Below are positions 27,649 through 37,883 of a stretch of DNA of 64,000 nt, in pieces. The notes beneath the pieces were generated by a model. It was not told where the DNA came from. It was given only the letters and a program-made list of their open reading frames with translations, and did not search any database. The stretch comes from Mesorhizobium sp. M9A.F.Ca.ET.002.03.1.2. Lineage in GTDB: Bacteria > Pseudomonadota > Alphaproteobacteria > Rhizobiales > Rhizobiaceae. How positions within the stretch are numbered: the stretch's first letter is position 1; each line of letters opens with the position of its first letter. Made by a program: the position numbers and the translations under genes. The DNA lies in the NCBI RefSeq assembly GCF_003952365.1, contig NZ_CP034443.1:4457001-4521000 (forward strand). The letters are read 5' to 3'.

Positions 27649-28149
27649 TCAGCCGATGTGGTCGTCGGCGATCGGCTTCTGGTAGGTGAAGCCCATATCC
27701 CACGGAAAATAGATCCAGGTGTCCTGGCTGACCTCGGTGACGAAGGTGTCGACCAGCGGCCTGCCTTTCGGCTTGGCGTAAACGGTAGCGAAATGCGCCT
27801 TGGGCATCATGGCGCGCACGATGCCCGCCGTCTTGCCGGTGTCGGTGAGGTCGTCGATGATCAGCACGCCGGCGCCGTCGTCGGCAAGCAGTGCCGGCGT
27901 GATCTCCTTCAGCACCTGCAACTGCCCTTGGCTGGTGTAGTCGTGATAGGAGGCGACGCAGACCGTCTCGATGACCCGGATGCCGAGTTCACGCGAGATG
28001 ATGGCGGCCGGAACCAGGCCGCCGCGCGTGATGCAGACGATCGCTTTCCATTGACCCTGGCTGGCGCCGGCAAGCCGCCAGGCGAGCGCACGCGCATCGC
28101 GGTGGAACTGATCCCAGGAGACAGGAAAGGCCTTTTCGGGAAGGGACAT
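27649..28149 (-). CDS. gpt: xanthine-guanine phosphoribosyltransferase
   Basis: 166 residues. It matches XGPRT along its length: [19 protein letters not shown], the PRPP-binding [13 protein letters not shown] at residues 95-107 and [12 protein letters not shown] near the end. It converts xanthine or guanine with PRPP to XMP or GMP for purine salvage in the cytoplasm. The ATG has a GGAG 11 bp upstream. Adenine deaminase elsewhere in this window (40.2 kb) feeds hypoxanthine into the same salvage network. Not in an operon here. Confidence 0.93.
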   Translation of the reverse strand: MSLPEKAFPVSWDQFHRDARALAWRLAGASQGQWKAIVCITRGGLVPAAIISRELGIRVIETVCVASYHDYTSQGQLQVLKEITPALLADDGAGVLIIDDLTDTGKTAGIVRAMMPKAHFATVYAKPKGRPLVDTFVTEVSQDTWIYFPWDMGFTYQKPIADDHIG

Positions 28150-28292
28150 TTTTCGCGCACTCCACAGCGCGCGGGATCGCGCGCAGACACTTGAAGGAAC
28201 GCGCGGAATTAACTGGAAAGCCTTGGCCTTGGCAAGGGCGGCGGCAGGCGATCCCTGTGGACTTGGCCCTTATGACCTGGGCCCTTGTCGAC

Positions 28293-29126
28293 TTACCGCG
28301 ACAGGAAAGCCGCTACCGGCACGGTGCGCAGCACCGTGCGTGTCACCCCGCCGAACAGAAGCTGGCGCAGCCAGGAATGGCTGTAGGCGCCGAGCACGAG
28401 CAGGTCGGCGCCGGTTTCGGCGACCCTGGTCTGGATCACGTCGTCGACCGAGAGGCCGCCCGATTGCAGCACCGAGACGCTGACCGTGGCGCCATGCCTG
28501 GACAGGGCGGCTGCGATTTCGGCGCCGGCCGCCTCAGGCGCCTCGTCCAGCGTATCCGGCGGGTCGATGACGACGACATCCGTCTTCTCGGCCTCGATGA
28601 TGAAGGGCAGGGCGTCGAAGGCGGCGCGCGCGGCCTCCTTGCTGCCGTTCCAGGCGAGCAGCACATGCTTGAAGCTGGTGACGAGCGGGCCCGAATGCGG
28701 CACGACCAGCACCGGGCGGCCGGCATCGTAGACCAGCGTGTCGACGTCGGCGCTCGGATCGCCGCCCTGTTCGCGCTGCGCGGCGATGATCAGGTCCGCG
28801 GTGCGAACGGTCGAGATGCCGGTCAGCGCGCTGTCGCCGGAAAAGCTCTCGAGGCTGCGCCATTCGAAGGACAGGCCGGAATCCTCGACATGCCTGAAGA
28901 AAACCGCCTGCAATTTTTCGGCACGCTCCTTGTTCATGTCGGCCGAAACCTGCAGGAACTCGGTGTCCGGAAAGCCGGTGGCCGAAGTGTAGGGGACGGG
29001 AAGCGCTTCGGCATGAATGCCGATGAGATGGCTCTGGAACCTGTCGGCAAGCGGAATCGCGCATTCAAGCACGCGCTCCGCGTCCTCTTCGTTCTGCAGT
29101 ATGGCGACAATGGTCTTGAATCGCAT
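28293..29126 (-). CDS. universal stress protein with two USP domains
   Basis: 277 residues made of two tandem USP folds, residues about 1-145 (MRFKTIVAILQNEEDAERVL) and 150-277 (FKHVLLAWNGSKEAARAAFDAL). The second domain carries the nucleotide-binding G-2x-G-9x-G(S/T) type loop near LVLGAYSHSWLRQLLFGGVTRTVL, so ATP binding is plausible there. GAGGGATTACC precedes the ATG. Such fused USPs respond to stress in many rhizobia; no particular regulator site was found upstream. Confidence 0.9.
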   Translation of the reverse strand: MRFKTIVAILQNEEDAERVLECAIPLADRFQSHLIGIHAEALPVPYTSATGFPDTEFLQVSADMNKERAEKLQAVFFRHVEDSGLSFEWRSLESFSGDSALTGISTVRTADLIIAAQREQGGDPSADVDTLVYDAGRPVLVVPHSGPLVTSFKHVLLAWNGSKEAARAAFDALPFIIEAEKTDVVVIDPPDTLDEAPEAAGAEIAAALSRHGATVSVSVLQSGGLSVDDVIQTRVAETGADLLVLGAYSHSWLRQLLFGGVTRTVLRTVPVAAFLSR

Positions 29127-29197
29127 GGTAATCCCTCATTTTACGGCGACCGAAACTCGCCCGCGAGAAACGCTACAGCGCCATGCTTGGTTCCGGC

Positions 29198-29246
29198 CTA
29201 ATGCATGTCGCCAAAAAGTGCGCAGCGGTTTTGGGACAGCGACATG
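29198..29246. repeat. GCATGTCG..CGACATGC palindromic repeat, copy A
   Basis: ATGCATGTCGCCAAAAAGTG, followed by GCGCAGCGGTTTTGGG and CGACATGCAT, forms a dyad with GCATGTCG ends. A second copy with the same core is at 50975-51024. Their position between genes suggests a dispersed intergenic element. Confidence 0.7.
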
Positions 29247-29307
29247 CATAAGAACAAGAACCTAAAGCGCGTCGCATCGATCCCTTTCAGACGCGCCGCG
29301 CCATGGA

Positions 29308-30051
29308 TCAACTGGCCGCGCTGGCGAGCCCAGCGACCATCGCCTCGACATCGGCGTGGGCGGCATCCAGCGCTTCCTGGCTGCGGGCGCGGACGACCAG
29401 CTCCGTCCAGAACTTGCCGTCGCCATATTTCGGGTAGGACCCGATGATCGTATCCGGATGCGCCTTCTGGATGTCGCCCAGCGGTCCGCCGACCAGACCT
29501 TCGCCGAACGGACAGTGCACCGTGGCCGACAGCATTCTGGTGCCGGCTTTCAGCGTCGGCACCACATTGTCGAGCATGGCCTGGAAAATCGACGGCACGC
29601 CGGCCATGACATGGACGTTGCCGATACGGAAGCCCGGCGCGATGGACACCGGATTGTCGATATGATCGGCACCGCGCGGCATCCGCGCCATGCGCTTGCG
29701 CGCCTCGGTGTATTCGATGCCGCGCGCGGCGTAGCTCGCTTCCAGCATGGCATAGGCCTTGGCGTCGTATTCGCACAGCACGCCGAAGGCCTTGGCGATC
29801 GCATCCGCGGTGATGTCGTCATGCGTGGGGCCGATGCCGCCGGTCGTGAAGACATAGGTGTATCGGGCACGCACGGCATTCACTGCGGCGACGATCTCGT
29901 CTTCCTCGTCGGGCACGATGCGCACCTCCTTCAGGTCGATGCCGATCGCCGTCATGATGTCGGCGAGGTGGCCGATGTTCTTGTCCTTGGTGCGGCCGGA
30001 CAGAATCTCGTCGCCGATGACGAGCATGGCGGCGGTGACGATTTCGGGCAT
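29308..30051 (-). CDS. competence/damage-inducible protein A (CinA) domain protein
   Basis: 247 residues from ATG 30051 (CCGGAG upstream; longer starts dismissed). It is a stand-alone molybdopterin-binding (MoCF-type) domain: opening ITAAMLVIGDEILSGRTKDKN with GDE, then the phosphate loop TTGGIGPTHDDIT and ending SYPKYGDGKFWTELVVRAR. CinA-like proteins of this length lack the C-terminal nicotinamide-mononucleotide deamidase domain, so function is uncertain (perhaps ADP-ribose pyrophosphatase-like). It follows the sugar ABC operon at a distance of about 136 bp and runs the same way. Confidence 0.85.
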   Translation of the reverse strand: MPEIVTAAMLVIGDEILSGRTKDKNIGHLADIMTAIGIDLKEVRIVPDEEDEIVAAVNAVRARYTYVFTTGGIGPTHDDITADAIAKAFGVLCEYDAKAYAMLEASYAARGIEYTEARKRMARMPRGADHIDNPVSIAPGFRIGNVHVMAGVPSIFQAMLDNVVPTLKAGTRMLSATVHCPFGEGLVGGPLGDIQKAHPDTIIGSYPKYGDGKFWTELVVRARSQEALDAAHADVEAMVAGLASAAS

Positions 30052-30187
30052 GGGAGGCTCCGGCAAAAGGTCACCTGAGATAGCGCGGCGGCCGGCCGGC
30101 GGCAATGCGGTATTGATAGTGCCGCAGCACCAGGGCAATCGCTTCAGGTTTGGGGCGCATCGCCGGCCGCGCGTTTGCGGCCAGGCG

Positions 30188-31081
30188 CTATTCCTTCACC
30201 GCGCCGGTCATCGAGGACACGTAGTGCTCGACGAAGAACGAATAAAGTACGACCACCGGAAGCGAGCCGATCAGTGCCCCAGCCATCAGCGCCCCCCACT
30301 CATAGACGTCGGAGCGGACAAGCTCCGTGAGCACCCCGACCGGTACGGTCTTGTTTTCGGACGACTGGATGAATGTCAGGGCATAGATGAATTCGTTCCA
30401 CGACAGGGTGAACGCGAATATGCCCGCGGAAATAAGGCCGGGCACCGACAGCGGCAGCACGATCTTGGTGAGGATCTGCCACCGGCTCGCCCCGTCGATA
30501 AGCGCGCATTCTTCCAGTTCGAACGGGATGGAGCGGAAGTAACCCATCAACAGCCACGTGCAGAAGGGCACCAGGAAGGTCGGGTAGGTAAGGATCAGCG
30601 CGAAGGACGTGTCGTAGAGCCCAAGGTTGAAGACCATCACCGACAGCGGGATGAAAAGGATCGAGGGCGGCACGAGATAGGCGAGGAAGATCGCCAGGCC
30701 GACGTGCCGCGCCCCGGAAAACCGGAGCCGTTCGATCGCATAGGCCGCGAACACCGCGGCCAGCAGCGACAGGAATGTCGCGGCAGTCGAGATGATGATC
30801 GTGTTGAGCAGCCAGCCCGGATAGGACGTGTCGAAGAGGAGATAGCGGATGTGCTCCAGGGTCGGATGCACGACCCAGAACGGATTGAAATGGGCGTAGT
30901 CGGTCATCTCGAGATTGGGCTTAACCGCCGTGATCGTCATCCAGTAGAACGGGAACAACAGCACGATCAGGAACACCAGTAACGGCAGATAGACCGTCAC
31001 CACGCGCCGCGGCAGGCTCTGAAGGTAGCCCATGCCGCCTTCGTCGAGGTCCGGACGTTTCGTTTTTTTGATCGTGGCCAT
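30188..31081 (-). CDS. CUT1-type sugar ABC transporter permease (MalG-like)
   Basis: 297 residues from ATG 31081, located in TGACATG right after the partner permease. It has a cytoplasmic N-terminal tail, six membrane segments starting TVYLPLLVFLIVLLFPFYW, and the EAA loop ALIDGASRWQILTKIVLPLSVPGL with the C-terminal GVLTELVRSDVYEWGALMAG. MalG-type permeases import oligosaccharides or polyols as heterodimers. Last gene of the ABC operon. Confidence 0.92.
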   Translation of the reverse strand: MATIKKTKRPDLDEGGMGYLQSLPRRVVTVYLPLLVFLIVLLFPFYWMTITAVKPNLEMTDYAHFNPFWVVHPTLEHIRYLLFDTSYPGWLLNTIIISTAATFLSLLAAVFAAYAIERLRFSGARHVGLAIFLAYLVPPSILFIPLSVMVFNLGLYDTSFALILTYPTFLVPFCTWLLMGYFRSIPFELEECALIDGASRWQILTKIVLPLSVPGLISAGIFAFTLSWNEFIYALTFIQSSENKTVPVGVLTELVRSDVYEWGALMAGALIGSLPVVVLYSFFVEHYVSSMTGAVKE

Positions 31082-31082
31082 G

Positions 31083-32033
31083 TCAGTCTCCGCCGCCTCG
31101 CTGCCATTTGCGGCGTTGCAACCCGAAATAGCTGAACAGGATCGCCGCAAGCAGGAACGGGATCATGGCGACCGCGATCGCTGCGCCCTCGCCGAGCTGG
31201 CCTCCGGAAATGCCGCGCTGAAACGACAATGTCGCCATCAGATGGGTGGCATTCACCGGCCCGCCGCGGGTCAGCACATAGATCAGCTGGAAATCGGTGA
31301 AGGTGAACAGCACGGAAAACGTCATTGTGATGGCGATGATCGGCGTCAGCAGCGGCAGCGTCACATGGCGGAACAATTGCCAGCGGCTGGCGCCGTCGAG
31401 CGTGGCGGCCTCGTAAAGCGACTGGGGAATCGTCTGCAGGCCGGCAAGCAGCGTGATGGCCACGAACGGAATGCCGCGCCAGACATTGGCCGCGATGACC
31501 GAAGCGCGCGCGTTTGTTGGGTCACCGAGGAAGTTGATGCGATGGTCGATCAGGCCCATTTCCATAAGCGCCCAGGACAGAATGGAGAACTGCGAATCGT
31601 AGATCCACCAGAAGGCGATGGCCGACAGCACCGTCGGCACCACAAACGGCAGCAGGATGATCGCGCGGAAGAACGATTTGAACGGAAGGTTCTGATTGAG
31701 AATAAGCGCCAGCCATAGGCCGAGCGCGAACTTCAGGATCGAGGCGCTTATCGTGTAGAGCAGTGTGTTGAAGACGGAGAGCCAGAAGACGGCGTCTTCC
31801 CACAGATATTGATAGTTCTCGATGCCTATGAAGATACCGGGGCGGCCGATGCGGGTATCCGTGAAGCCGAGCCAGACGCCGAGCCCGAGCGGATAGGTCA
31901 GGAAGACCAGCAGCAGCGCCGCCGCCGGCAGCATGAAGCCGAAGCCAAGTGCGTTCCGGCTTTCGGACAAGGCCGACAGGCCCCGCGACAGAATCGACGG
32001 ACGCGGCTGAACGGCGGCGGTCTGCACGGCCAT
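31083..32033 (-). CDS. CUT1-type sugar ABC transporter permease (MalF/UgpA-like)
   Basis: 316 residues from ATG 32033, with GAGGAG 8 bp upstream. Six membrane helices, the first about FMLPAAALLLVFLTYPLGLGVW, plus the EAA loop (YEAATLDGASRWQLFRHVTLPLLTPI). The family signature fits sugar permeases of the CUT1 group. It couples by TGACATG to the following permease and follows the binding-protein gene across 100 bp. Confidence 0.92.
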   Translation of the reverse strand: MAVQTAAVQPRPSILSRGLSALSESRNALGFGFMLPAAALLLVFLTYPLGLGVWLGFTDTRIGRPGIFIGIENYQYLWEDAVFWLSVFNTLLYTISASILKFALGLWLALILNQNLPFKSFFRAIILLPFVVPTVLSAIAFWWIYDSQFSILSWALMEMGLIDHRINFLGDPTNARASVIAANVWRGIPFVAITLLAGLQTIPQSLYEAATLDGASRWQLFRHVTLPLLTPIIAITMTFSVLFTFTDFQLIYVLTRGGPVNATHLMATLSFQRGISGGQLGEGAAIAVAMIPFLLAAILFSYFGLQRRKWQRGGGD

Positions 32034-32133
32034 GGGACGGCTCCTCATGAGGTCTGGTGGCGCCCGAGCGGCCGCCACGCGATTGCGAAACCGGACCGGG
32101 CAGCGCGGCTACGGCTGCCCGGCTGCGCTGCGA

Positions 32134-33459
32134 TCAAACGCGATAGTACCGGTTTGCGCGCTTCTCCGCCTCTTCCATCGCCTCCTGGGGCGTGGCCTGG
32201 CCGGTCACGGCCTTGGCGAACATGTCGACCAGCACATAGTCGGCCATGGTCGCCGCCGAGGCATAGCCGAGCGGCCCGGCAAAGCCGTTCGGACGCAGCG
32301 TCGCCGAAGCCTTGGCGTAGGCGGCATTGTTCGGGTCGGCCGTCCACACGGGATTGTTGTCGAAGGCTTTGAGCGTCTGGCAGCAGTAGCCGGCCGAGGA
32401 GGTGATCCACTCCGCCATTTGCTGTTCCTCGAACATGAACTGCAGATAGGCCTTGGCCGCATTGGGGTAGGGCGTGTAGTCGAAGATCACGGCCGTGGTC
32501 ACCTGGAACAGCTCGACGGATTTGCCGACGGGACCGATCGGCAGGTTGGTCGTGCGGATGTCCTTGGCGATTTCAGTCAGTTTCGGATCATTGTCCTTGT
32601 TGATCTTGGCCGTGTTGTAGGCGGAAATGCCGTTGGCGATGACACTGAGTTCGCCGGCCAGGAAGGCGCGGTTGTTGTTGACGTCGAGCCAGCTTTCGGT
32701 GCCGGGAATGAAGGTCTTGTAGAGTTCCTGCGCGTATTCGATCGACTTGAGGGTCTCGGGGCTGTTGATCGTTACCTTTCCGCTCTCGTCGACCATCTGG
32801 CCGCCGTGGCTCCACAGCAGCCAGTGAGCGTAGTTGTTGCCGTCGCCGACGCCGTGGCCGTGCGTGAAGCCGGCCGGATGCCCCTTTGCCTGCAAGGCCT
32901 TGCAAAGCTCGAGCAAACCTGCCGTGTCCTTCGGAAACTCCGAGAAACCAGCCTCCTTTACCCAGCTTTCCCGATAGACGATGGCGTTGCCGATGGTGGC
33001 CAGCGGCAGGCCGAGGAATTTCCCCTCCCGCGTCGCATATTGCTTTGGTCCGTCGTGCCAGCCGCCATATTTCGTGCCCAGATACTCGCCCAGCTCCGTC
33101 ACGTCGTGCAGTTTGTCGGGATACTGGTGCGGGTCGTCGAACCAGACCAGCATCAGATCCGGGCCGGAGCCGACATTGGCGGCGACCGCCGCCTTGGGGC
33201 GGATGTCCTCCCAGCTTTCCTTGTCGACGCGGACCTCGACACCTGTCGCCTCGGTGAACCGCTTGGTGTTGGCCAGCCATTGATCCTCATCGCCCTGTAC
33301 GAACGGCGACCAACGCAGCAGCCGCAGCTTTGCGCCATCCTCGGGCTTGTACTGCAATCCCTCCTGGGCAAAGGCGGGTGAGCTGGCGAACCGGCTTCCC
33401 AAGACTCCCGCCGCCGCGCCGGCGGTTGTGCGGATCACGTCGCGTCTGGTGAATTTCAT
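32134..33459 (-). CDS. CUT1-type sugar-binding protein with Tat-like signal
   Basis: 441 residues from ATG 33459 (CAGGAGG upstream). The first 33 residues are a twin-arginine type signal (MKFTRRDVIRTTAGAAAGVLG, ending SSPAFAQ), implying export in a folded state. The mature body is a family 1 solute-binding protein: LRLLRWSPFVQGDEDQWL, DLMLVWFDDPHQYPDKLHDV and GLPLATIGNAIVYRESW. In this class the ligand is a sugar or sugar alcohol; the exact ligand is not evident. Its gene follows the ATPase gene by 37 bp. Confidence 0.9.
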   Translation of the reverse strand: MKFTRRDVIRTTAGAAAGVLGSRFASSPAFAQEGLQYKPEDGAKLRLLRWSPFVQGDEDQWLANTKRFTEATGVEVRVDKESWEDIRPKAAVAANVGSGPDLMLVWFDDPHQYPDKLHDVTELGEYLGTKYGGWHDGPKQYATREGKFLGLPLATIGNAIVYRESWVKEAGFSEFPKDTAGLLELCKALQAKGHPAGFTHGHGVGDGNNYAHWLLWSHGGQMVDESGKVTINSPETLKSIEYAQELYKTFIPGTESWLDVNNNRAFLAGELSVIANGISAYNTAKINKDNDPKLTEIAKDIRTTNLPIGPVGKSVELFQVTTAVIFDYTPYPNAAKAYLQFMFEEQQMAEWITSSAGYCCQTLKAFDNNPVWTADPNNAAYAKASATLRPNGFAGPLGYASAATMADYVLVDMFAKAVTGQATPQEAMEEAEKRANRYYRV

Positions 33460-33496
33460 GCTTGTTCCTCCTGTTTGTTGTCGTTGCCGTGTGGTC

Positions 33497-34585
<1,089 letters not shown>

Positions 34586-34691
34586 CGATTTCCTCCCCGA
34601 ATGCTTCCTGCGACGTCTTCGAAGGAAACCGCTTTCCAAACTGGCCGCGGCAGCTCCCAAGTTCCTCCCTGGTCACGCGCGATTGTGAAAC

Positions 34692-34703
34692 GGTAGCGCT
34701 ACC
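34692..34703. promoter_or_regulatory. palindromic LacI-type operator
   Basis: GGTAGCGCTACC is a perfect 12-bp palindrome with the central CG step characteristic of LacI/GalR-family operators. It lies 107 bp before the first gene of the sugar ABC operon. No LacI-family regulator gene is present in the window, so the factor is unknown. Confidence 0.5.
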
Positions 34704-35010
34704 AAGCCTGCCTGTAAAGCCGCTGCGTGGCAATCGCTCTTCTTGGTCGCTCGCTACCTCTGGCGGCCCCGGCAGCGACTAAAATTCGCCATGTTCGGGA
34801 TCGGCGCAAGAGGATGGCTTGCCAGGCCCGACTCTTAAAATTGGAAGCGCCAAAATCAGGTGATGCCGGCCTGCAAACGGCGACTTCCTGCGCTTCCGGT
34901 GCTCTCGTACCCAAAAGCACGCTCCGCTCCGGTTCTCGGAGACCACCTGTTTGGTCGCATGCGCGCCCGTCTTCGACTCCGGCTCGGCCTGACCTGAACC
35001 TCGACATACC
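34704..35010. other. intergenic region, no gene recognised
   Basis: About 300 bp between the LacI-type palindrome and the DUF2188 gene. It contains an intergenic-repeat-like stretch (GCTCCGGTTCTCGGAGA and neighbours near 34920) but no credible reading frame with a ribosome site on either strand. Confidence 0.4.
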
Positions 35011-35250
35011 TTAATCGGAAACTTCGGTTTGCGGCCGGTCCCGGCCGTCGGCGAGCTCGTCGTGCCATTTGCCGTCGGCGTCCTCGTACTGGATGCCGTC
35101 CGTGGTGCCGGCGACCTGCTGCTCGGCCGAAGCGATCTCCGCGGCGCGCAGCGCGTCTTCGTGAGTGGGGAACGTCTCCGAGAATGTCGAGCCGACCTTG
35201 TAGGCCCAGCCCCCGTCATGCTCGACGATCTTGTAAGTCAGCTTCGCCAT
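35011..35250 (-). CDS. DUF2188 small protein
   Basis: 79 residues from ATG 35250, with GGAGG 6 bp upstream. It opens MAKLTYKIVEHDGGWAYKV and has SETFPTHEDALRAAEIASAEQ, the DUF2188 pattern of a tiny two-strand, one-helix domain found widely in rhizobia; function unknown. The DUF982 gene upstream ends only 31 bp away, so the two are probably cotranscribed. Confidence 0.82.
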   Translation of the reverse strand: MAKLTYKIVEHDGGWAYKVGSTFSETFPTHEDALRAAEIASAEQQVAGTTDGIQYEDADGKWHDELADGRDRPQTEVSD

Positions 35251-35281
35251 GAAATCCTCCGGTGGAAAAAGCTCCGTCTGC

Positions 35282-35575
35282 TCAATGCAGTTTGTCCTTG
35301 GGCAGCTTGTTTTCGGGCAGTCTGTCGTCGGGAACCAGCACGTCCGATTCCTTCGCGGCTTCGACCAATGCCCGGCGCGCATCCGCTGTCGAACGATACC
35401 CTTCCAGCACTTTTAAGCAAGTGTCGAGGGCATCGCGATGCCGAGGGCCGCGATTGAGCGGCCAAACCGTCATCAGGCACTCCGCCGCTTCCTGGGTGCT
35501 GCGGATTTCACGGTATTTGCCGACGTGGCCAAGTTCGACCACGACCGGCTTTTCAAAAGGCTTGTTGTCCATCAT
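35282..35575 (-). CDS. DUF982 small protein
   Basis: About 97 residues; starts MMDNKPFEKPVVVELG, with the second or first Met (35572 or 35575) as start and no strong Shine-Dalgarno to decide. The ECLMTVWPLNRGPRHRDAL block and the AR.ALVEAAKE helix are the DUF982 signature, common and often multi-copy in rhizobia. Function unknown. Longer upstream starts add Arg-rich, unlikely sequence. Confidence 0.78.
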   Translation of the reverse strand: MMDNKPFEKPVVVELGHVGKYREIRSTQEAAECLMTVWPLNRGPRHRDALDTCLKVLEGYRSTADARRALVEAAKESDVLVPDDRLPENKLPKDKLH

Positions 35576-35704
35576 CGCCGCCAACGCGGAGGGGCCGATT
35601 TGGTTGCAACGCTCTCGGCGTAAAGGCCTCAAGGGCCGCGGTCCCAGGGGCAGCGGTCCCAGGGGCAGCGATCATTGAGGCCGCAGCCATTGGAAACGAA
35701 CCGG

Positions 35705-36808
35705 TCAGCCGGCCGCCTTCATCCAGTGCTGCATCGTCGTCACCGAGCGGGCAAGCTGCGGCGCCGGGTGGATCTTCTCGCCGAAAGTGGCTGCGGCGCG
35801 CCACGCCCAGCGCGGATCGGCGAGGAAGGCGCGAGCCAGAGCCACCATGTCGGCACGGCCCTCGGCAACGATCGCCTCGGCCTGCCTCGGGTCGTCGATC
35901 AGGCCGACGGCCCGCGTCGGGATGCCGGCGCCCATGCGCACGGCTTCCGCCAGATGCACCTGGTAGCCCCGACCCGTCGGCAGCTTCTGCAGGGGCGAAT
36001 TGCCGCCGCTCGAGCAGCAGAGATAGGCGACGCCCTCCGCCTTCAGCGCCTTGGCCACCTCGATCGCGTCCTCGACATCGAAGCCGCCATCGACCCATTC
36101 CTTGACCGACAGGCGCGCCCCGAGCATCAGCTTGGGGACTGCCTTTCTCACCGCCTTGGCGATCTCGACGGCGAAACGCATGCGGTTTTCCAGCGAGCCG
36201 CCCCAGCGGTCGGTGCGCTGGTTGGAAAGCGGCGACAGGAACTGGAAGATCAGATAGCCGTGGGCTGCGTGCAGTTCGATGAAGTCGAAGCCGGCCCGCT
36301 CGGCCCGCCTTGCGGCTTGCGCGAAGCGTTCGATGATGTGCAGGATCTCCTCATCCTCCAGCGCCCGCGGCACTTGCCAACCCGTGTCGTAGGCGATTGC
36401 CGAGGCAGACACGATCGGCCACGGGTCTTGATCGGCCTGGAGCGGGCCGCCGCCTTCCCATGGTTTCTGGTTGGAGGCCTTGCGGCCGGCATGGGCAAGC
36501 TGCGTGCCGAACCTGGTGCCGGGGGCGGCGACGCGCCTGGCAGCATCCAGCGCGCGCCGGGCGGCGGCCTCGTTGTCGTCGGAATAAAGGCCGAGGCAGC
36601 CATGCGAGATGCGGCCGCGCCGCTCGACGTCGGTCATCTCGACGGTGACCATGCCGGCGCCGGACATCGCCAGGTTCATCCAGTGGTGCAGGTGCCAGTC
36701 GCTGGCGGAGCCGTCATCGGCGGAATACTGGCACATCGGCGCGACCGCGATGCGGTTGGGAAAGGCGAGGCCGTCAAGCGTGATCGGCTGGAAAAGCGAT
36801 GTGGTCAT
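35705..36808 (-). CDS. old yellow enzyme family NADH:flavin oxidoreductase (YqjM/NamA class)
   Basis: 367 residues. FMN-dependent TIM barrel of the thermophilic-like YqjM class, which reduces activated C=C bonds of enals and enones. Key residues coincide with YqjM: Cys26 and Tyr28 (VAPMCQYSA), the His180-His183 pair (FIELHAAHGYL) and the NQRTDRWGGSLENR loop. The start ATG 36808 fits the usual LFQPITL opening. The gene is alone; a 30-bp perfect palindrome lies beyond its promoter region. Physiological substrate unknown. Confidence 0.92.
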   Translation of the reverse strand: MTTSLFQPITLDGLAFPNRIAVAPMCQYSADDGSASDWHLHHWMNLAMSGAGMVTVEMTDVERRGRISHGCLGLYSDDNEAAARRALDAARRVAAPGTRFGTQLAHAGRKASNQKPWEGGGPLQADQDPWPIVSASAIAYDTGWQVPRALEDEEILHIIERFAQAARRAERAGFDFIELHAAHGYLIFQFLSPLSNQRTDRWGGSLENRMRFAVEIAKAVRKAVPKLMLGARLSVKEWVDGGFDVEDAIEVAKALKAEGVAYLCCSSGGNSPLQKLPTGRGYQVHLAEAVRMGAGIPTRAVGLIDDPRQAEAIVAEGRADMVALARAFLADPRWAWRAAATFGEKIHPAPQLARSVTTMQHWMKAAG

Positions 36809-36934
36809 GGAAAACTCCGGGGAGGGGACTGTCGCTATTTAGGCAATGGATCGCGCCCGCGCCAGACACGAGGCGGTGAAGTGTTGCTCTGGACAGCTTA
36901 AACATTCCGAAGCAGGCGCCGTCGGCGAGGGCTG

Positions 36935-36964
36935 CCGATCTCCCCCCTCGAGGGGGGAGATCGG
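36935..36964. repeat. 30-bp perfect palindrome CCGATCTCCCCC..GGGGGAGATCGG
   Basis: An uninterrupted 30-bp palindrome between the OYE gene promoter and nudK, of the same family as the 7353 and 18677 repeats. In RNA it would give a very stable hairpin. No T run follows on either strand. Confidence 0.8.
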
Positions 36965-37102
36965 ACGGCACGCCGGCCTTCGCCAATCTCAAGCCCCTGC
37001 AACCTGAAGCGATTGCCCGTCGCTCCCCGGCTGCCATTGCTGTCGGGATTGCGCGGAGGCCGGTTCGCGGCTACGCCTCTTGCCGGCAGCACGGAGTTCA
37101 CC

Positions 37103-37681
37103 ATGGAAGACCGCATTCGCATCCGCTCGGAGGAAGTCCTTTCCGACGACTGGGCCGTCCTGAAGAAGACCGTCCTCGATTATCGCCGGCGCGACGGGCA
37201 ATGGGAGACACAGATCCGCCAGACCTACGATCGCGGCGACGGTGCGGTGATCCTGCCTTACGACCCGGAGCGCTCGACGGTTCTGCTCGTGCGGCAGTTC
37301 CGCTACCCCGCCTACGTCACCGGCCACCGCGAGCCGCTGATCGAGGCCTGCGCCGGTCTGCTCGACGAAAACGATCCCGAAACCTGCATCCGCAAGGAGG
37401 CGGAGGAGGAACTCGGCTACCGCCTGAAGGACGTGGAACGGCTGTTCGCGCCCTATATGAGCCCCGGCAGCGTGACCGAGCGGCTCTGGTTCTTCGTCGC
37501 GCGCTATTCGCCCGCCGACCGCATCTCGGCCGGCGGCGGCGCGCCTGACGAGGGCGAAGATATCGAGGTTCTGGAAATGCCGCTCGACGAGGCTTTGGCC
37601 GGCATCGCCGACGGCCGCATCATCGACGCCAAGACGATCATCCTGATCCAGCACCTGAAGCTGAACCCGATCCGGGCTTGA
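37103..37681 (+). CDS. nudK: Nudix GDP-mannose pyrophosphatase-like protein
   Basis: 192 residues from ATG 37103 (ACGGAG upstream; in-frame extension rejected). It aligns along the whole length with E. coli NudK (191 residues): DRGDGAVILPYD, VRQFRYPAYVTG, and a Nudix box at about residues 85-106 with RKEAEEELGY. The ending YMSPGSVTERLWFFVARY and DIEVLEMPLDEAL is also shared. NudK hydrolyses GDP-mannose to GMP and mannose-1-phosphate. It precedes the tRNA-Leu gene, which is convergent. Activity is inferred from homology. Confidence 0.87.
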   Translation: MEDRIRIRSEEVLSDDWAVLKKTVLDYRRRDGQWETQIRQTYDRGDGAVILPYDPERSTVLLVRQFRYPAYVTGHREPLIEACAGLLDENDPETCIRKEAEEELGYRLKDVERLFAPYMSPGSVTERLWFFVARYSPADRISAGGGAPDEGEDIEVLEMPLDEALAGIADGRIIDAKTIILIQHLKLNPIRA

Positions 37682-37725
37682 TTCGCCGGAACCTGGCTGC
37701 GCCGGCAGGGTCGCGCCGGTGTTGC

Positions 37726-37810
37726 TGGTGCGGACGGCGGGGATCGAACCCGCACGGATTGCTCCGAGGGATTTTAAGTCCCTTGCGTCTACCAATTCCG
37801 CCACGTCCGC
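37726..37810 (-). tRNA. tRNA-Leu (anticodon UAA)
   Basis: Read on the minus strand, an 85-nt tRNA starts GCGGACGTGGCGGAATTGG and ends with an encoded CCA. The acceptor stem GCGGACG pairs with CGTCCGC, the anticodon loop is CTTAAAA (anticodon UAA), the variable arm is long as in class II tRNAs, and the T loop is GGGTTCGATCC. Beside it lies a duplicated hydrolase gene tail. Confidence 0.95.
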
Positions 37811-37883
37811 AGGCCAGCCCTTTTCAGCCGCCAGACCAAGGCCGTCAAGCTGTCTTCTGCCATCCGTGGCTTGGACGGTGCCT

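Noticed and set aside
30071..30160. A 29-codon minus-strand frame before the CinA-domain gene
   Set aside because: No ribosome binding site and too short to judge by composition.
34692..34703. An AGL/Ugp-specific operator assignment
   Set aside because: The palindrome suits the LacI family in general, but neither regulator nor ligand can be read from the window, so no specific name was given.
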